Shown here: positions 26,004 through 36,886 of the stretch, piece after piece
Position numbering within the stretch: the stretch's first letter is position 1
How the letters are laid out: each line of letters starts with the position of its first letter
Assembly (NCBI RefSeq): GCF_016616425.1
Contig: NZ_CP067101.1
Location: 3,472,001 to 3,536,000 of the forward strand
DNA length: 64,000 nt
From: Bradyrhizobium diazoefficiens
GTDB taxonomy: Bacteria; Pseudomonadota; Alphaproteobacteria; Rhizobiales; Xanthobacteraceae
Direction: 5' to 3'
Translations under genes and position numbers: made by a program
Notes under the pieces: generated by a model
Told to the model about the DNA's origin: nothing
Databases searched by the model: none
Seen by the model: the letters and a program-made list of their open reading frames with translations, nothing else

Positions 26004-26211
26004 GGAATTGACCTGAAAAGCCGGCATTTGCGCATTTTCGCGGCAGCGGGGGACCGGACTTCCTCAGATAACCCACCACCCCGTTCACGACAACGCACGA
26101 ATGGACATGGTCCCATGTGATGCGTTGTTGCGCAGGCCTGCCGCGCTGCTAATGTTTCAGGCGAAAAAGCAATTCCAGATCGGCCCTTTGGGCCGCGGAA
26201 AGACAGTCTGT

Positions 26212-27285
26212 ATGAATGACCACACGCGGCTCCGCGACGGCCATGCGCCGCACGGTGAGCTGGAGGGGTCGATGGCGGCGGTGGCATTGGCCACCGAACC
26301 GGCCGTCGGCGCGCCGATGCCGGGAACCGGCGTCTATGCGGCGCTGGACCTCGGCACCAACAATTGCAGGCTGCTGATCGCCTGTCCGACCCAGGACGGC
26401 TTTCGCGTGGTCGATTCGTTCTCGCGCATCATCCGGCTCGGCGAAGGCGTCTCGGCGACCGGCTGCATCAGCGAGGCCGCGATCGAGCGCGCCGTCGCCG
26501 CGCTCAGCATCTGCCGCGACAAGATCAATTTGCGGAAAGCGCGGCGCCTGCGCCTGATCGCGACCGAAGCCTGCCGCGCGGCTTCGAACGCGGAGGGTTT
26601 CCGCAGCCGCGTCGCTGCCGAGACCGGCATCGAGCTCGAGGTGATCGATCGCGAGACCGAGGCTGCGCTCGCGGTGCTCGGCTGCTCGCCGCTGGTCGAT
26701 CCGCGGGGACGCGGCGCGATCCTGTTCGACATCGGCGGCGGCTCGACCGAGCTGGTCCGGATCGAGCGCGACCCGGAAAATCCGCGGCCGCGCATCAAGG
26801 CCTGGATGTCGATCCCGTATGGTGTGGTCACGCTCGCCGAGCAGTTCGGCGGCCGCGACGTGACGCCGGAGATCTATGCCGCGATGGAGCAGGAGGTCGC
26901 ACACCACGTGGCGCCGTTCGCAGCAGAGCATGGCGGCGATCTCGCCGGCATGCACCTGCTCGGCACGTCAGGCACGGTGACGACGCTTGCCGGCATCCAT
27001 CTCAACCTCGCGCGCTACGACCGCCGCCGCATCGACAGCATCTGGATGAACGATTCGGACATCACCGCGACCATCAACAAGCTGCTCGGCATGAGCTACG
27101 AGCAGCGCGCCGGCAACACTTGCATCAGCGTCGAGCGCGCCGATCTCGTGCTCGCCGGCTGCGCCATTCTCGACGCGATCCGCAGCGCCTTTCCGCTGCC
27201 GCGCCTGCGCGTCGCCGATCGCGGCCTGCGCGAAGGCATGCTGGTCGAGATGATGCGCGAGGACGGTGCGCTCAGGAGCTGGTGA
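26212..27285 (+). CDS. Ppx/GppA family exopolyphosphatase
   Basis: A protein of about 357 residues with the actin-like ATPase fold of the Ppx/GppA family, which degrades polyphosphate or pppGpp. Motifs: [16 protein letters not shown] (phosphate 1), [14 protein letters not shown], the phosphate 2 motif [13 protein letters not shown], and [18 protein letters not shown]. At this length it lacks the extra C-terminal HD domain of long Ppx proteins. The chosen start [10 protein letters not shown] is uncertain; in-frame ATGs also occur at 26101 and 26152. The rlmE gene begins two bases after its stop, so the two form a transcription unit, as in many alphaproteobacteria. Confidence 0.88.
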   Translation: MNDHTRLRDGHAPHGELEGSMAAVALATEPAVGAPMPGTGVYAALDLGTNNCRLLIACPTQDGFRVVDSFSRIIRLGEGVSATGCISEAAIERAVAALSICRDKINLRKARRLRLIATEACRAASNAEGFRSRVAAETGIELEVIDRETEAALAVLGCSPLVDPRGRGAILFDIGGGSTELVRIERDPENPRPRIKAWMSIPYGVVTLAEQFGGRDVTPEIYAAMEQEVAHHVAPFAAEHGGDLAGMHLLGTSGTVTTLAGIHLNLARYDRRRIDSIWMNDSDITATINKLLGMSYEQRAGNTCISVERADLVLAGCAILDAIRSAFPLPRLRVADRGLREGMLVEMMREDGALRSW

Positions 27286-27286
27286 G

Positions 27287-27985
27287 ATGGCCAAGGACAC
27301 CACCGGCCGCTTGCATGTCCAGGTCAAGACCAAGGTCAAGACCGGCGGCAAGCGCAAGCTGTCGTCGAAGCTGTGGCTGGAGCGGCAGCTCAACGACCCC
27401 TATGTCGCCAAGGCCAAGGCGGCGGGCTATCGCTCGCGCGCTGCGTTCAAGCTGCTCGAGATCGATGACAAATTTCGGCTGCTGAAGCCCGGCATGGCCG
27501 TGGTCGATCTCGGCGCCGCCCCCGGCGGCTGGAGCCAGATCGCCGCCAAGCGCGTCGGCTCCACGGAAGGCAAGGGCAAGGTCGTCGCGATCGATCTGTT
27601 GGAAATGCCGGAGATTCCCGGCGTCGATTTCGCACAGCTCGATTTCATGGACAACGATGCGCCTTCAAGGCTCGACGAGATGCTCGGCGGCGGCGCCGAC
27701 GTCGTGATGTCCGACATGGCCGCCAACACCACCGGTCATCGCAAGACCGACCAGCTCCGCATCGTCGGCCTGGTCGAGACGGCCGCGGCCTTTGCCTGCG
27801 ACGTGCTCAAGCCCGGCGGCGCGTTCCTGGCCAAAACGTTCCAGAGCGGCGCCGACGCCGAGCTGCTGGCGCAGCTCAAGCGGGACTTCGCGACCGTACG
27901 CCATGTCAAGCCGGCCGCGAGCCGGCAGGATTCCTCGGAGCGCTATGTGCTCGCGACGGGATTTCGGGGCGGGGCTCAGGCGTAG
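27287..27985 (+). CDS. rlmE: 23S rRNA (uridine-2'-O)-methyltransferase
   Basis: A 232-residue FtsJ/RrmJ-type enzyme that methylates U2552 of 23S rRNA on the large subunit. The SAM site [15 protein letters not shown] is clear. The catalytic K-D-K-E set can be placed: Lys in [12 protein letters not shown], Asp in [14 protein letters not shown], Lys in [10 protein letters not shown], Glu in [12 protein letters not shown] basic N-terminal arm ([15 protein letters not shown]) precedes the fold, as in alphaproteobacterial members. The ATG lies two bases after the ppx stop (TGAGATGG). A palindromic element follows its stop. Confidence 0.94.
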   Translation: MAKDTTGRLHVQVKTKVKTGGKRKLSSKLWLERQLNDPYVAKAKAAGYRSRAAFKLLEIDDKFRLLKPGMAVVDLGAAPGGWSQIAAKRVGSTEGKGKVVAIDLLEMPEIPGVDFAQLDFMDNDAPSRLDEMLGGGADVVMSDMAANTTGHRKTDQLRIVGLVETAAAFACDVLKPGGAFLAKTFQSGADAELLAQLKRDFATVRHVKPAASRQDSSERYVLATGFRGGAQA

Positions 27986-27997
27986 CTTTAAAACCCT

Positions 27998-28102
27998 GTC
28001 ATTCCGGGCGCCTCGAAGAGGCGAGCCCGGAATCCATTTCTCCAAGCATTCCTGCGGTGCGATGGATTCCGGGTTCGATGCTGCGCATCGGCCCGGAATG
28101 AC
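27998..28102. repeat. Palindromic intergenic element (GTCATTCCGGGC type)
   Basis: GTCATTCCGGGC at the left matches GCCCGGAATGAC at the right. Inner GAGCCCGGAATCC and GGATTCCGGGTTCG also pair, and small hairpins GCCTCGAAGAGGC and GATGCTGCGCATC are at the tips. Very similar organisation recurs at 29.7 and 36.2 kb. Lies between convergent rlmE and the MFS gene. Confidence 0.88.
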
Positions 28103-28114
28103 TAAGAGAGGTAT

Positions 28115-29605
28115 TCAGCCCAGCCGTTGATCCCGCACGTCCTGCGTATCCTCGGTCGCCGCCTTGACGGCGGCCTGCGCCGCGCCCTTGCCCGCGCCCT
28201 TGCGGCTCGCGATCTCCACTGCCTTGCGGCCGGAGATCTCGTGGCCGGCGTCAGTGGGCATCTGCCAGAAGAACCAGCTCGATGCCGCCGAGGTCAGTGC
28301 GACCACGACGAAGGCCGGCGCGAACACGGTGGCGTCGATCTCGTTGACATGGCTGAACCACATGGTCGTCTCGACGCAAGCCGCGCCGACGGCGACCCCG
28401 GCGGAGACCGCGAGCTGCTGGTTGACGCTGACGAGCGTGGTGGCGCGGCTCATCTGCGCGGTCTCGACGTCGGCATAGGCCACCGTGTTGATCGCGGTGA
28501 ATTCGAGCGAGCGGAAGAAGCCGCCGACCACCAGGATGACCATGATGATGAGCAGCGGCGTCGTCACCGTGAACAGCGCGCAGACGCCGAGGAAGAACGC
28601 GCTGACGATCGCGTTCACCGTCATCAGATTGCGGAAGCCGAAGGCGCGGATGAGGCGTGCCGCCAGAGTCTTCATGCCCATCGCGCCGAGCGAGGAGGCA
28701 AAGGTGACGAGGCCGGAATGGAACGGTGACAGCCCGAAGCCGATCTGCATCAGCAGCGGAAGCAGGAACGGCAGCGCCCCGATGCCGAGCCGGAACATGA
28801 AGCCGCCGAAGATCGACGCGCGCAGCGTCGGCAGCTTCAGGAGCGAGAAATCGAGCACTGGCGAGCCGGTGCGCCGGGCGTGCAGGACGTACAGGGTCAT
28901 CGAGATCGCACCGCCCACGACCAGGGCGGCGACTGTGCTCCACGGCAGAAGGTTCAGTCCGGCAACGGACAGGCCGAATGCGATGCCGGCAAGGCCGATG
29001 CCCGCCAGCACCATGCCATAGAGGTCGAACGGCTCCTGCGTCTCGCTCTTGATGGGATCGATGAAACGCAGCGCCATGAAGATACCGAGCAGCCCGATCG
29101 GGATGTTGATCAGGAAGATCCAGTGCCAGGACGCGTAGGTCGTGATGAAGCCGCCGAGCGGCGGGCCGATGACCGGGCCGATCAGGGCAGGGACCGTCAC
29201 CCACGCCATGGCATTGACCAGCGCGCTCTTGTCGACCGACCGCAGCAGCACGAGACGCCCGACTGGCGTCATCATCGCCCCGCCCATGCCCTGCAGGATG
29301 CGTGCGAACACGAAATCGGTGACCGAGCTCGAGACGGCGCAGCCGACCGAACCGACCATGAACACCCCGACCGCGATCGCGAACACCATCCGCGCACCGA
29401 ACCTGTCGGCGGTCCAGCCGCTCGCCGGGATGAAGACCGCGAGCGACAGCAGATAGGAGGTGATCGCGAGCTTGAGCGTCAGCGGGCTGGTGCCGATGTC
29501 GGCGGCGATCGCCGGCAGCGAAGTGGCGATCACCGTCGAATCCATGTTTTCCATGAACAAGGCGGTGGCCACGATCAGCGGGATGACGCGTTGCTTGTCG
29601 ACCAT
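28115..29605 (-). CDS. MFS drug:H+ antiporter, DHA2 (EmrB-like) family
   Basis: A 496-residue protein with about 14 hydrophobic segments. It starts VIPLIVATALFMENMDSTVIATSLPAIAADIG, the helix-1 motif of DHA2 exporters (D and T in the middle of the helix). GWTADRFGARMVF after helix 2 is the conserved MFS loop, and the antiporter motif GPVIGPPLGGFITTYASWHWIFLINIP lies in helix 5. The last 60 residues are a hydrophilic, Lys/Ala-rich tail (SRKGAGKGAAQAAVKAATED), unusual for the family. No HlyD-type adaptor is adjacent. Start MVDKQRVIP chosen; a longer frame from 29656 is possible. The substrate is unknown. Confidence 0.88.
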   Translation of the reverse strand: MVDKQRVIPLIVATALFMENMDSTVIATSLPAIAADIGTSPLTLKLAITSYLLSLAVFIPASGWTADRFGARMVFAIAVGVFMVGSVGCAVSSSVTDFVFARILQGMGGAMMTPVGRLVLLRSVDKSALVNAMAWVTVPALIGPVIGPPLGGFITTYASWHWIFLINIPIGLLGIFMALRFIDPIKSETQEPFDLYGMVLAGIGLAGIAFGLSVAGLNLLPWSTVAALVVGGAISMTLYVLHARRTGSPVLDFSLLKLPTLRASIFGGFMFRLGIGALPFLLPLLMQIGFGLSPFHSGLVTFASSLGAMGMKTLAARLIRAFGFRNLMTVNAIVSAFFLGVCALFTVTTPLLIIMVILVVGGFFRSLEFTAINTVAYADVETAQMSRATTLVSVNQQLAVSAGVAVGAACVETTMWFSHVNEIDATVFAPAFVVVALTSAASSWFFWQMPTDAGHEISGRKAVEIASRKGAGKGAAQAAVKAATEDTQDVRDQRLG

Positions 29606-29729
29606 GACGGTTTGGCAATGAAAATCGGAAGGAAGGACGGACTCGCGGCTTATCACCGCCGCCCGGCGGGGACCATTGCGGATCGACGCATAGCACCTAA
29701 GTCCCGCGTAAAAACCGTGCGTTCACCTC

Positions 29730-29835
29730 GTCGTTTCGGGGCGCGCCACTCGGCGCGAGCCCGGAATCTATTGGGTCCCGGGGACCGAGCAGGACGGATT
29801 CCGGGCTCGGGACGTCGTCGCGCCCCGGAATGACG
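29730..29835. repeat. Palindromic intergenic element upstream of guaB
   Basis: The left end TCGTTTCGGGGCGCG is nearly complementary to the right end CGCGCCCCGGAATGACGA. Inner GAGCCCGGAATC pairs with GGATTCCGGGCTC. It sits in the 450 bp gap between the divergent exporter and guaB. The rest of the gap (29,836-30,055) should hold the guaB promoter, but I see no unambiguous -35/-10 pair. Confidence 0.85.
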
Positions 29836-29977
29836 ACGGCTGAGTTTCGCCAGGCTATCCCGCCGAATTGGCCCAAAAAGTCTGTGCATGGCTGGCCAGC
29901 GGTCCGAATTGCTTTGATTCGTCGCGCGGCCGTGCTATCGACCCGCGTCAACCCCACCGATGGGCTCCGATTCTTAA

Positions 29978-31549
<1,572 letters not shown>

Positions 31550-31558
31550 TCGCGGTCT

Positions 31559-31699
31559 CGTGCCCCGGACGCAGCGCAGCGCTTCTTCAGCGGGGCGCTG
31601 CAGAGCCGGGGCCCATGTCTCTGCATTCTGCCGTGTTGCTTTCTGGGTCCCGGCTCTGCGCTACAACGCTACGCGTTGCAGCGCGTCCGGGACACGAGA
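31559..31699. repeat. Palindromic intergenic element after guaB
   Basis: GTGCCCCGGACGCAGCGCAGCG at the left and GCGCGTCCGGGACACGAG at the right pair imperfectly. The inner GCAGAGCCGGGGCCCAT pairs with GGGTCCCGGCTCTGC. Long (about 140 bp) and strongly folded. It separates guaB from the oxidoreductase gene. Confidence 0.82.
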
Positions 31700-31795
31700 G
31701 CTGTGCGCCTCAGCGTCTACCGCTCCGCCGCTTTTGTATTGACGCGCTTCGCTCCGTCCGCTTCCGTCCTTGTCGATAGACAATCGGAGGAAGCC

Positions 31796-32818
31796 ATGTC
31801 CCAAGCAAAGCGCATCGTTCTCGCCGCACGTCCCGTCGGCGAACCCAAACCGTCCGATTTTCGTCTGGAGGAATTCGCGATTCCCGCGCCCGGCGCAGGC
31901 GAGGTCCTGCTGCGCACGATCTGGCTGTCGCTCGATCCCTATATGCGCGGGCGCATGAGCGAGGGTCCGTCCTATGCAGCTCCAGTGCCGATCGGCGGCG
32001 TGATGGAAGGCGAGGCGGTCAGCGAGGTCGCGGCCTCCAACAACCCTGATTTCGCGGTCGGCGACATCGTCCGCATCCGCTCCGGTTGGCAGACGCACGC
32101 GATCTCGAGCGGCAAGGGCCTGATCAAGGTCGATCCCAAGCTCGGGCCGATCTCGACCTCGATCGGCGTGCTCGGCATGCCCGGCATGACGGCCTATACC
32201 GGCCTGCTCGACATCGGCAAGCCGCAAGCGGGTGAGACCGTCGTCGTCGCCGGCGCCTCCGGGGCGGTCGGCTCCGCCGTCGGCCAGATCGCGAAGATCA
32301 AGGGCGCGCGCGCAGTTGGAATCGCCGGCGGCAAGGACAAGTGCGACTACGTGGTCAAGGAGCTCGGCTTCGATGCCTGCATCGATCATCGCGATCCTGA
32401 TCTCGCCGCCAAGCTGAAGGATGCCTGTCCCAAGGGCATCGACGTCTATTTCGAGAATGTCGGCGGCGCCGTGTTCGAGGCGGTGTTCCCGCTGCTCAAC
32501 CCGTTTGCCCGCGTGCCGGTCTGCGGCCTGATCGCCCATTACAACGACACGGAGGCCAAGCCGCCGAAATGGGCCGGCGCGATGATGCGCAACATTCTCA
32601 CCAAGCGGCTGACCTTCCGCGGCTTCATCGTCTCCGACTTCGCCGCCCGCCATGGCGACTTCCTGCGCGACATGTCTACCTGGGTTCGCGACGGCAAGGT
32701 CAAATACAAGGAGTTCGTCACCGAGGGCCTGGAGAGCGCGCCCGGCGCCTTCATGGGCCTTCTGAAGGGCGCCAATTTCGGCAAGCAGCTGGTCCGGGTC
32801 GGGCCGGATAAGGCCTAA
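31796..32818 (+). CDS. NADP-dependent medium-chain oxidoreductase (CurA/prostaglandin reductase-like)
   Basis: A 340-residue member of the zinc-free MDR family (leukotriene B4 dehydrogenase / CurA type), which reduces the double bond of 2-alkenals or enones with NADPH. Landmarks: SLDPYMRGRMSEGPSYAAPVPIGGVMEG near residue 45, GMPGMTAYTGLLDIG, the Rossmann motif VVVAGASGAVGSAVGQIAKIKGARAVGIAGG, and FENVGGAVFEAVFPLLNPFARVPVCGLI. The start is well supported by CGGAGGAAGCC just before the ATG. No zinc ligands are present. The gene appears monocistronic. Confidence 0.92.
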   Translation: MSQAKRIVLAARPVGEPKPSDFRLEEFAIPAPGAGEVLLRTIWLSLDPYMRGRMSEGPSYAAPVPIGGVMEGEAVSEVAASNNPDFAVGDIVRIRSGWQTHAISSGKGLIKVDPKLGPISTSIGVLGMPGMTAYTGLLDIGKPQAGETVVVAGASGAVGSAVGQIAKIKGARAVGIAGGKDKCDYVVKELGFDACIDHRDPDLAAKLKDACPKGIDVYFENVGGAVFEAVFPLLNPFARVPVCGLIAHYNDTEAKPPKWAGAMMRNILTKRLTFRGFIVSDFAARHGDFLRDMSTWVRDGKVKYKEFVTEGLESAPGAFMGLLKGANFGKQLVRVGPDKA

Positions 32819-32973
32819 TCCACCGCCGCTTCCGCCTCCAAGGCGGGGTGGATATGGTTAACAAAGAGTGACCGATCGGCCACACCTGTTCCGCAAAAGC
32901 CGCAGGTGTGATCGCCGGTTCATTGACCCCAGGGCGAAGACGTCGAATCATCGCGCATATTTTAGGTGCTGCG

Positions 32974-33273
32974 ATGTTAGAGATTGGTTTTTTCTGCGTG
33001 ATCCTGCTGGCCGCCGGCTATTGGACCGCCATGTTCGTCATGGGCCGTCGCGATGACGTCATCCACGGCAAGTTCGTCCATCTCGACGAGGAGGGCGATT
33101 TTAGCCGCTCCGCGATGCCGGCACCGCCCTCGCCATTTCCGAAGCGCCCGGTCAAACCCGCACAGCCAGTCAGGCAGCCGCCTGCCAATGATCTCGCGGC
33201 CAAGCCGGTGAACAGCGAGGCGCTGCAATCCTTGCTCGCCGCGATCCAGCAGGACCTCGAGAACGTCGCCTGA
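32974..33273 (+). CDS. Small membrane-anchored hypothetical protein
   Basis: A 99-residue protein that I do not recognise. It has one N-terminal hydrophobic segment (LEIGFFCVILLAAGYWTAMFVMG, residues 2-24), then a charged stretch, a Pro-rich linker (APPSPFPKRPVKPAQPVRQPP, about residues 48-68) and a short amphipathic C-terminus (SEALQSLLAAIQQDLENVA). This looks like a single-span protein exposing a flexible cytoplasmic or periplasmic tail. The start at MLEIGFFC is my choice; an in-frame ATG at 32908 would add 22 basic residues. It is convergent with the phosphoesterase gene, 13 bp away. Confidence 0.6.
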   Translation: MLEIGFFCVILLAAGYWTAMFVMGRRDDVIHGKFVHLDEEGDFSRSAMPAPPSPFPKRPVKPAQPVRQPPANDLAAKPVNSEALQSLLAAIQQDLENVA

Positions 33274-33286
33274 GCGGCCAAGTGCG

Positions 33287-34129
33287 TCAGTGCTCGCCGC
33301 CCATCTGGGCGAGGAGCTCCTCGATGTCGATGTCGACCTGACCCGCGGCCCTGACGTGGCGGACCTCGAAACTGTCGGGTCGGAAACGGTACTCGACCAA
33401 GCCGACTTGCTTGATCGCGATCCGGTCCTGGCGCTGATCGTTGATGATGAAGCCCGCCGACGGCGCCCAGACATGGCGGGTGTGGCGCCAGGTGAAGTCG
33501 CGCCGCTGGTGGACGTGGCCGCTGGCGATGAGGCGCAGATCGATCGTCCCGAACATCTCGATCAGCCGTGCCCGTGCCGGCTGCGGCACGTAGCGGATCG
33601 AGGTCTCCGGCGTCTCGGGATCGTCGGGCAGGTTGAGGAAGAGCGGCTTGTGCAGGAACAGCGCGACCGGTGCGCCGTTCGTGCGCGCGATCTGCTGCGA
33701 CAGCCAGTCGAACTGCTCGGCCTCGAAGGCGAGCCCTGAATTCATGACCAGCGAATTGAGGCCGATGAAGCGCCAGCCTGCGGCTTCGAACATCCAATGG
33801 TCTTCGCCGATGATCTCGCAGAATTGCTGGCGGTGCGCCTCGCTGACCGGCGGCTTCGGTGCCGGCCCGATCGCGGTCGGATTATCGCCGATGTCGTGGT
33901 TGCCGGGGAGGTAGCGGCACGCGACGGGCAGGGCGTCGTGCAGGCTCTTGGCGAAGATGACATCGTCGCGGCTGGTCGGCCCGTCGAAGGCGACGTCGCC
34001 GCTGTTGACGACGAGATCGGGCCTGTCGGCGTCGATGTGCTCGCAAACGCGATGGAAGTTGGCGATCAGGCCGGGGAAGCGCCGGCCGAGATGGGTGTCG
34101 GAAATCTGCGTCAGGCGAAATTCGGACAT
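33287..34129 (-). CDS. Metallophosphoesterase (class III cyclic nucleotide phosphodiesterase-like)
   Basis: A 280-residue calcineurin-like phosphoesterase with all metal-binding blocks in order: QISDTHLG (residues 8-15), VVNSGDVAFDG, LPGNHDIGDN, LFLHKPLF, and IASGHVHQRRDF. These bind a two-metal centre that hydrolyses phosphodiesters or phosphomonoesters. The spacing resembles CpdA/Rv0805-type enzymes, but the substrate is not fixed by motifs. No signal peptide, so cytoplasmic. The upstream 280 bp contain no other supported gene. Confidence 0.87.
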   Translation of the reverse strand: MSEFRLTQISDTHLGRRFPGLIANFHRVCEHIDADRPDLVVNSGDVAFDGPTSRDDVIFAKSLHDALPVACRYLPGNHDIGDNPTAIGPAPKPPVSEAHRQQFCEIIGEDHWMFEAAGWRFIGLNSLVMNSGLAFEAEQFDWLSQQIARTNGAPVALFLHKPLFLNLPDDPETPETSIRYVPQPARARLIEMFGTIDLRLIASGHVHQRRDFTWRHTRHVWAPSAGFIINDQRQDRIAIKQVGLVEYRFRPDSFEVRHVRAAGQVDIDIEELLAQMGGEH

Positions 34130-34408
34130 GCGACCAACCTACCGCATGATGCGCGTCGGAACGATGACGGCGCGGCCATGGATCGCATCGAACAAAGTTT
34201 AAAGCACGCGGCAGCGGATCGTGCAGGCGTGCTGCGGGGCGACCATGCCCGTCCTCGGGGAGGCGAAGAGCCTGGACAGAGTGGTCATGGCGTCATCTCG
34301 CCTTGGGCCCTGGAAAGGGGCCAAAACCGCTTTAACTACCGGTGGCTGGTCGCAAGATCGGGAACGCCGGTTCAACTCGTTGATTGTCAGGAGGAGGAGC
34401 GACGGCTA

Positions 34409-34870
34409 ATGGACGGTCCGGCGGTCCCCGCCGGATGGGAAGCTCCGATGTCCGTTCAAATGGTCTTGCTGCCGGTCTTCGTCCAGATCGGGCTCACCTT
34501 CGCGCTTCTGATTGGCATGGTGTTCGCGCGCCGCAAGACGCTGGTCTCCGGCGAGACCAAAATCCGCGACATTGCGCTGGGCGAGCCGAACTGGCCGAAG
34601 AGCGCCACACAAATCGCCAATTGCTACCGCAACCAGTTCGAACTGCCGGTCCTGTTCTACGTCCTGATCGCACTGGCATTGCCCTTGCGCCGCGCCGATC
34701 TTTTCATCGTGCTGATGTCCTGGGTCTTCGTGGTGACGCGCTTTGCCCATGCCGGGGTCTTCGTCTCCTCGAACGATTTCGGCCGGCGCTCCACGGTCTG
34801 GCTCGCCGGCGTGCTGGTGCTGCTGGCGATGTGGATCTACTTCGCCCTGAGGCTCTTGTTGCTGATCTAG
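34409..34870 (+). CDS. MAPEG family membrane protein
   Basis: A 153-residue (or 140 if started at the second Met, 34448) integral membrane protein with four hydrophobic segments. The sequence MVLLPVFVQIGLTFALLIGM, then NQFELPVLFYVLIALALPLRRADLF, then WVFVVTRFAHAGVFVSSN follows the MAPEG pattern (FELP motif after helix 1). Mammalian MAPEG proteins are glutathione-dependent transferases or peroxidases; bacterial roles are mostly undefined. A purine-rich AGGAGGAGGAG precedes the first ATG. Much longer open frame upstream runs antisense to the phosphoesterase and is rejected. An rRNA methyltransferase gene follows 36 bp later. Confidence 0.82.
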   Translation: MDGPAVPAGWEAPMSVQMVLLPVFVQIGLTFALLIGMVFARRKTLVSGETKIRDIALGEPNWPKSATQIANCYRNQFELPVLFYVLIALALPLRRADLFIVLMSWVFVVTRFAHAGVFVSSNDFGRRSTVWLAGVLVLLAMWIYFALRLLLLI

Positions 34871-34906
34871 GCGCTCGCCCACCAATGCTGATCTGAAAGA
34901 TCCCGA

Positions 34907-36208
34907 ATGACCCCCGCTGCCCGGCTGTCCGCAGCCATCGAGCTGATCGACACCATCGAGAAGGACCGCGTGCCTGCGGCGAAAGCGTTGAAGGAGTGGG
35001 GAACTGCGCACCGCTTTGCCGGTTCCGGTGACCGCGCCGCTATCGCCGGCCTCGTCTGGGACGTGCTGCGCCGCTACGCCTCGAGCGCGTTCCTGATGGA
35101 TTCCGACACCGCGCGGGCGCGGCTGATCGGCATGCTCCGCCTTGAGCGCAACATGGACACAGCGACGATGGGCGCGTTGTTCGACGGCAGCCGGTTTGCG
35201 CCGCCGCCACTGACGGAGGCCGAGGAGGCCGCGCTCGCCTCGCGTTCCCTCCAGAACGCGCCGGCAGCGATCGCCGGCGACTATCCCGAATGGCTGGATC
35301 CGCACCTTGCAAAAGTCTTCGGCGAGGACCGTGCGGCGGAGGCGGCCGCGATGGCCAGCCGGGCGCCGCTCGACCTGCGCGTCAACACACTAAAATCCAA
35401 TCGCGACAAGGCGCTGCAGTCGCTTGCTCATCTTCATGCGAAACCGACGCCATGGTCGGCGACGGGGTTGCGCATCGAGCTTTCGGCCGATGCCCGCAAT
35501 CCCGGGATCGCCGCGGAAGAGGATTTCATCAAGGGCGCCATTGAAGTGCAGGATGAGGGATCGCAGCTTGCGGCCCAATTCACCGCGGCAAAACCCGGCG
35601 AGCAGGTGATCGACCTCTGTGCGGGCGCGGGCGGCAAGACGCTGGCGCTCGCCGCCCTGATGCAGGGCAAGGGCCGGCTGATCGCGACCGATCGCGACAA
35701 GCGCCAGCTTGTGCCGATCCACGAACGGCTGTCGCGTGCCGGCGTCCACAACGCCGATGTCCGCACGCCCAAGGGCGAGGCCGATCCGCTGGCTGACATC
35801 CACGCCTCGGCCGACCTCGTCGTGATCGACGCACCCTGCACGGGAACTGGAACCTGGCGCCGCAATCCCGATGCCAAATGGCGCATGCGCCCCGGCGCGC
35901 TGGAGATCCGGCTGCGCGACCAGGCCGAAGTGCTGGAGCGCGCGGTGCCGCTGGTGAAGCAAGGCGGCCGCATCGCCTACATCACCTGTTCGGTGCTTTC
36001 AGAGGAGAACGGTGAGCAGGTAAGGGCGTTCGTCGCTCGCCATCCCGAGTTCGCGGCCGTCCCGCCCGAGCAGACCGCGAGCGTGCTCTGGGACAAGGCG
36101 GAGGCCTTTGGCGAGGCCGCGCTGCAGTTGCCGGAGGGCTGGCTGATGACGCCGCGGCGGACCGGGACGGATGGGTTCTTCGTGTCGGTGTTGAAGAAGG
36201 CGGCTTGA
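34907..36208 (+). CDS. RsmB/NOP family rRNA (cytosine-C5) methyltransferase
   Basis: A 433-residue SAM-dependent m5C methyltransferase of the RsmB/NSUN class. The N-terminal 140 residues resemble the NusB-like RNA-binding part. The catalytic domain shows QVIDLCAGAGGKTLALAALM (SAM), DAPCTGTGTWRRNPDAKWR (motif IV Cys) and YITCSVLSEENGEQV (motif VI nucleophile Cys). The likely target is 16S rRNA C967, but paralogues with other targets exist. It may share a transcript with the MAPEG gene 36 bp upstream. Confidence 0.9.
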   Translation: MTPAARLSAAIELIDTIEKDRVPAAKALKEWGTAHRFAGSGDRAAIAGLVWDVLRRYASSAFLMDSDTARARLIGMLRLERNMDTATMGALFDGSRFAPPPLTEAEEAALASRSLQNAPAAIAGDYPEWLDPHLAKVFGEDRAAEAAAMASRAPLDLRVNTLKSNRDKALQSLAHLHAKPTPWSATGLRIELSADARNPGIAAEEDFIKGAIEVQDEGSQLAAQFTAAKPGEQVIDLCAGAGGKTLALAALMQGKGRLIATDRDKRQLVPIHERLSRAGVHNADVRTPKGEADPLADIHASADLVVIDAPCTGTGTWRRNPDAKWRMRPGALEIRLRDQAEVLERAVPLVKQGGRIAYITCSVLSEENGEQVRAFVARHPEFAAVPPEQTASVLWDKAEAFGEAALQLPEGWLMTPRRTGTDGFFVSVLKKAA

Positions 36209-36212
36209 TCTC

Positions 36213-36316
36213 ACCGCCATTCCGGGCCTCGCGCAGCGAGAGCCCGCAATCCATTGTGCCGCAGAGACGGCCGACCGATGGATTCCGGGTTCGCCCTGCG
36301 GGCGCCCCGGAATGAC
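36213..36316. repeat. Palindromic intergenic element (CCATTCCGGGCC type)
   Basis: GCCATTCCGGGCCTCGCGC and GCGGGCGCCCCGGAATGACC are complementary at their ends. GAGCCCGCAATCCATT pairs with TGGATTCCGGGTTC. Same architecture as the elements at 28.0 and 29.7 kb. It lies between convergent rsmB-like and csp genes. Confidence 0.85.
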
Positions 36317-36320
36317 CGGC

Positions 36321-36360
36321 CAAAACAAAAGCCCCGCGCACCGAATCCCGGTCGCGGGGC
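36321..36360 (-). terminator. Rho-independent terminator of the cold-shock gene
   Basis: Reading the minus strand, GGCCCCGCG and CGCGGGGC form a GC-rich stem around a 14-base loop, followed at once by TTTTGTTTTG. It lies about 58 bp after the csp stop codon. Confidence 0.85.
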
Positions 36361-36417
36361 CTTCTAGCTCTAGCGTTCTGCCGGTACGTCCGTGGTCAGA
36401 ACGCCGGTGCGCGGGCG

Positions 36418-36627
36418 TTAGCCGACGCGGAGATTGTCAGCGGAGGACTTGCCGCTGCGACGATCGGCGACGATGTCGAACGAGACCTTCTGACCCTCGT
36501 TGAGGGAGGAGAGGCCGGCGCGCTCGACGGCGCTGATGTGCACGAACACGTCCTTCTGGCCGTCGTCCGGCTGGATGAAACCATAACCCTTTTGGGTGTT
36601 GAACCACTTCACGGTGCCCATAGCCAT
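36418..36627 (-). CDS. Cold-shock protein (CspA family)
   Basis: A 69-residue single cold-shock domain, an RNA/ssDNA chaperone. RNP1 is KGYGFIQ and RNP2 is DVFVHIS, preceded by [12 protein letters not shown]. Length and motifs are exact for the family. AAAGGAAATTCCC precedes the ATG. A clear terminator follows, and the upstream 250 bp are free of other genes, leaving room for the long 5' leader common to csp genes, although I cannot fold it here. Confidence 0.95.
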   Translation of the reverse strand: MAMGTVKWFNTQKGYGFIQPDDGQKDVFVHISAVERAGLSSLNEGQKVSFDIVADRRSGKSSADNLRVG

Positions 36628-36886
36628 GGGAATTTCCTTTAGTTAGTTAGATTGAGTACGCACGTGGACCGGTGCGCGGCATTGCGCCCATAGCCCTGTT
36701 CAGTCGATGTTTGGAGAAGTCATCTGAAGCGTGCGCGCCCGTCAGCAACGGAGCGAAGCGGCCCAGTCGTTCGGCCAAGATCGATGATCACAATATAGCG
36801 AGAATTTGGGGCCAGTTCAAGGCATCACCCGTGGCCCGGAACGTCGCGCGACTTTTCTATTTTGCGGTGCAAATAAACCGCCCAGG

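Noticed and set aside
23823..26120. 765-codon open frame on the plus strand
   Set aside because: Antisense to the CoxL-like gene; its composition (Arg, His, Asp rich) is that of a shadow frame.
33797..34447. Long N-terminal extension of the MAPEG protein
   Set aside because: It is antisense to the phosphoesterase and lacks membrane or family character. The ATG at 34,409 has a good ribosome site.
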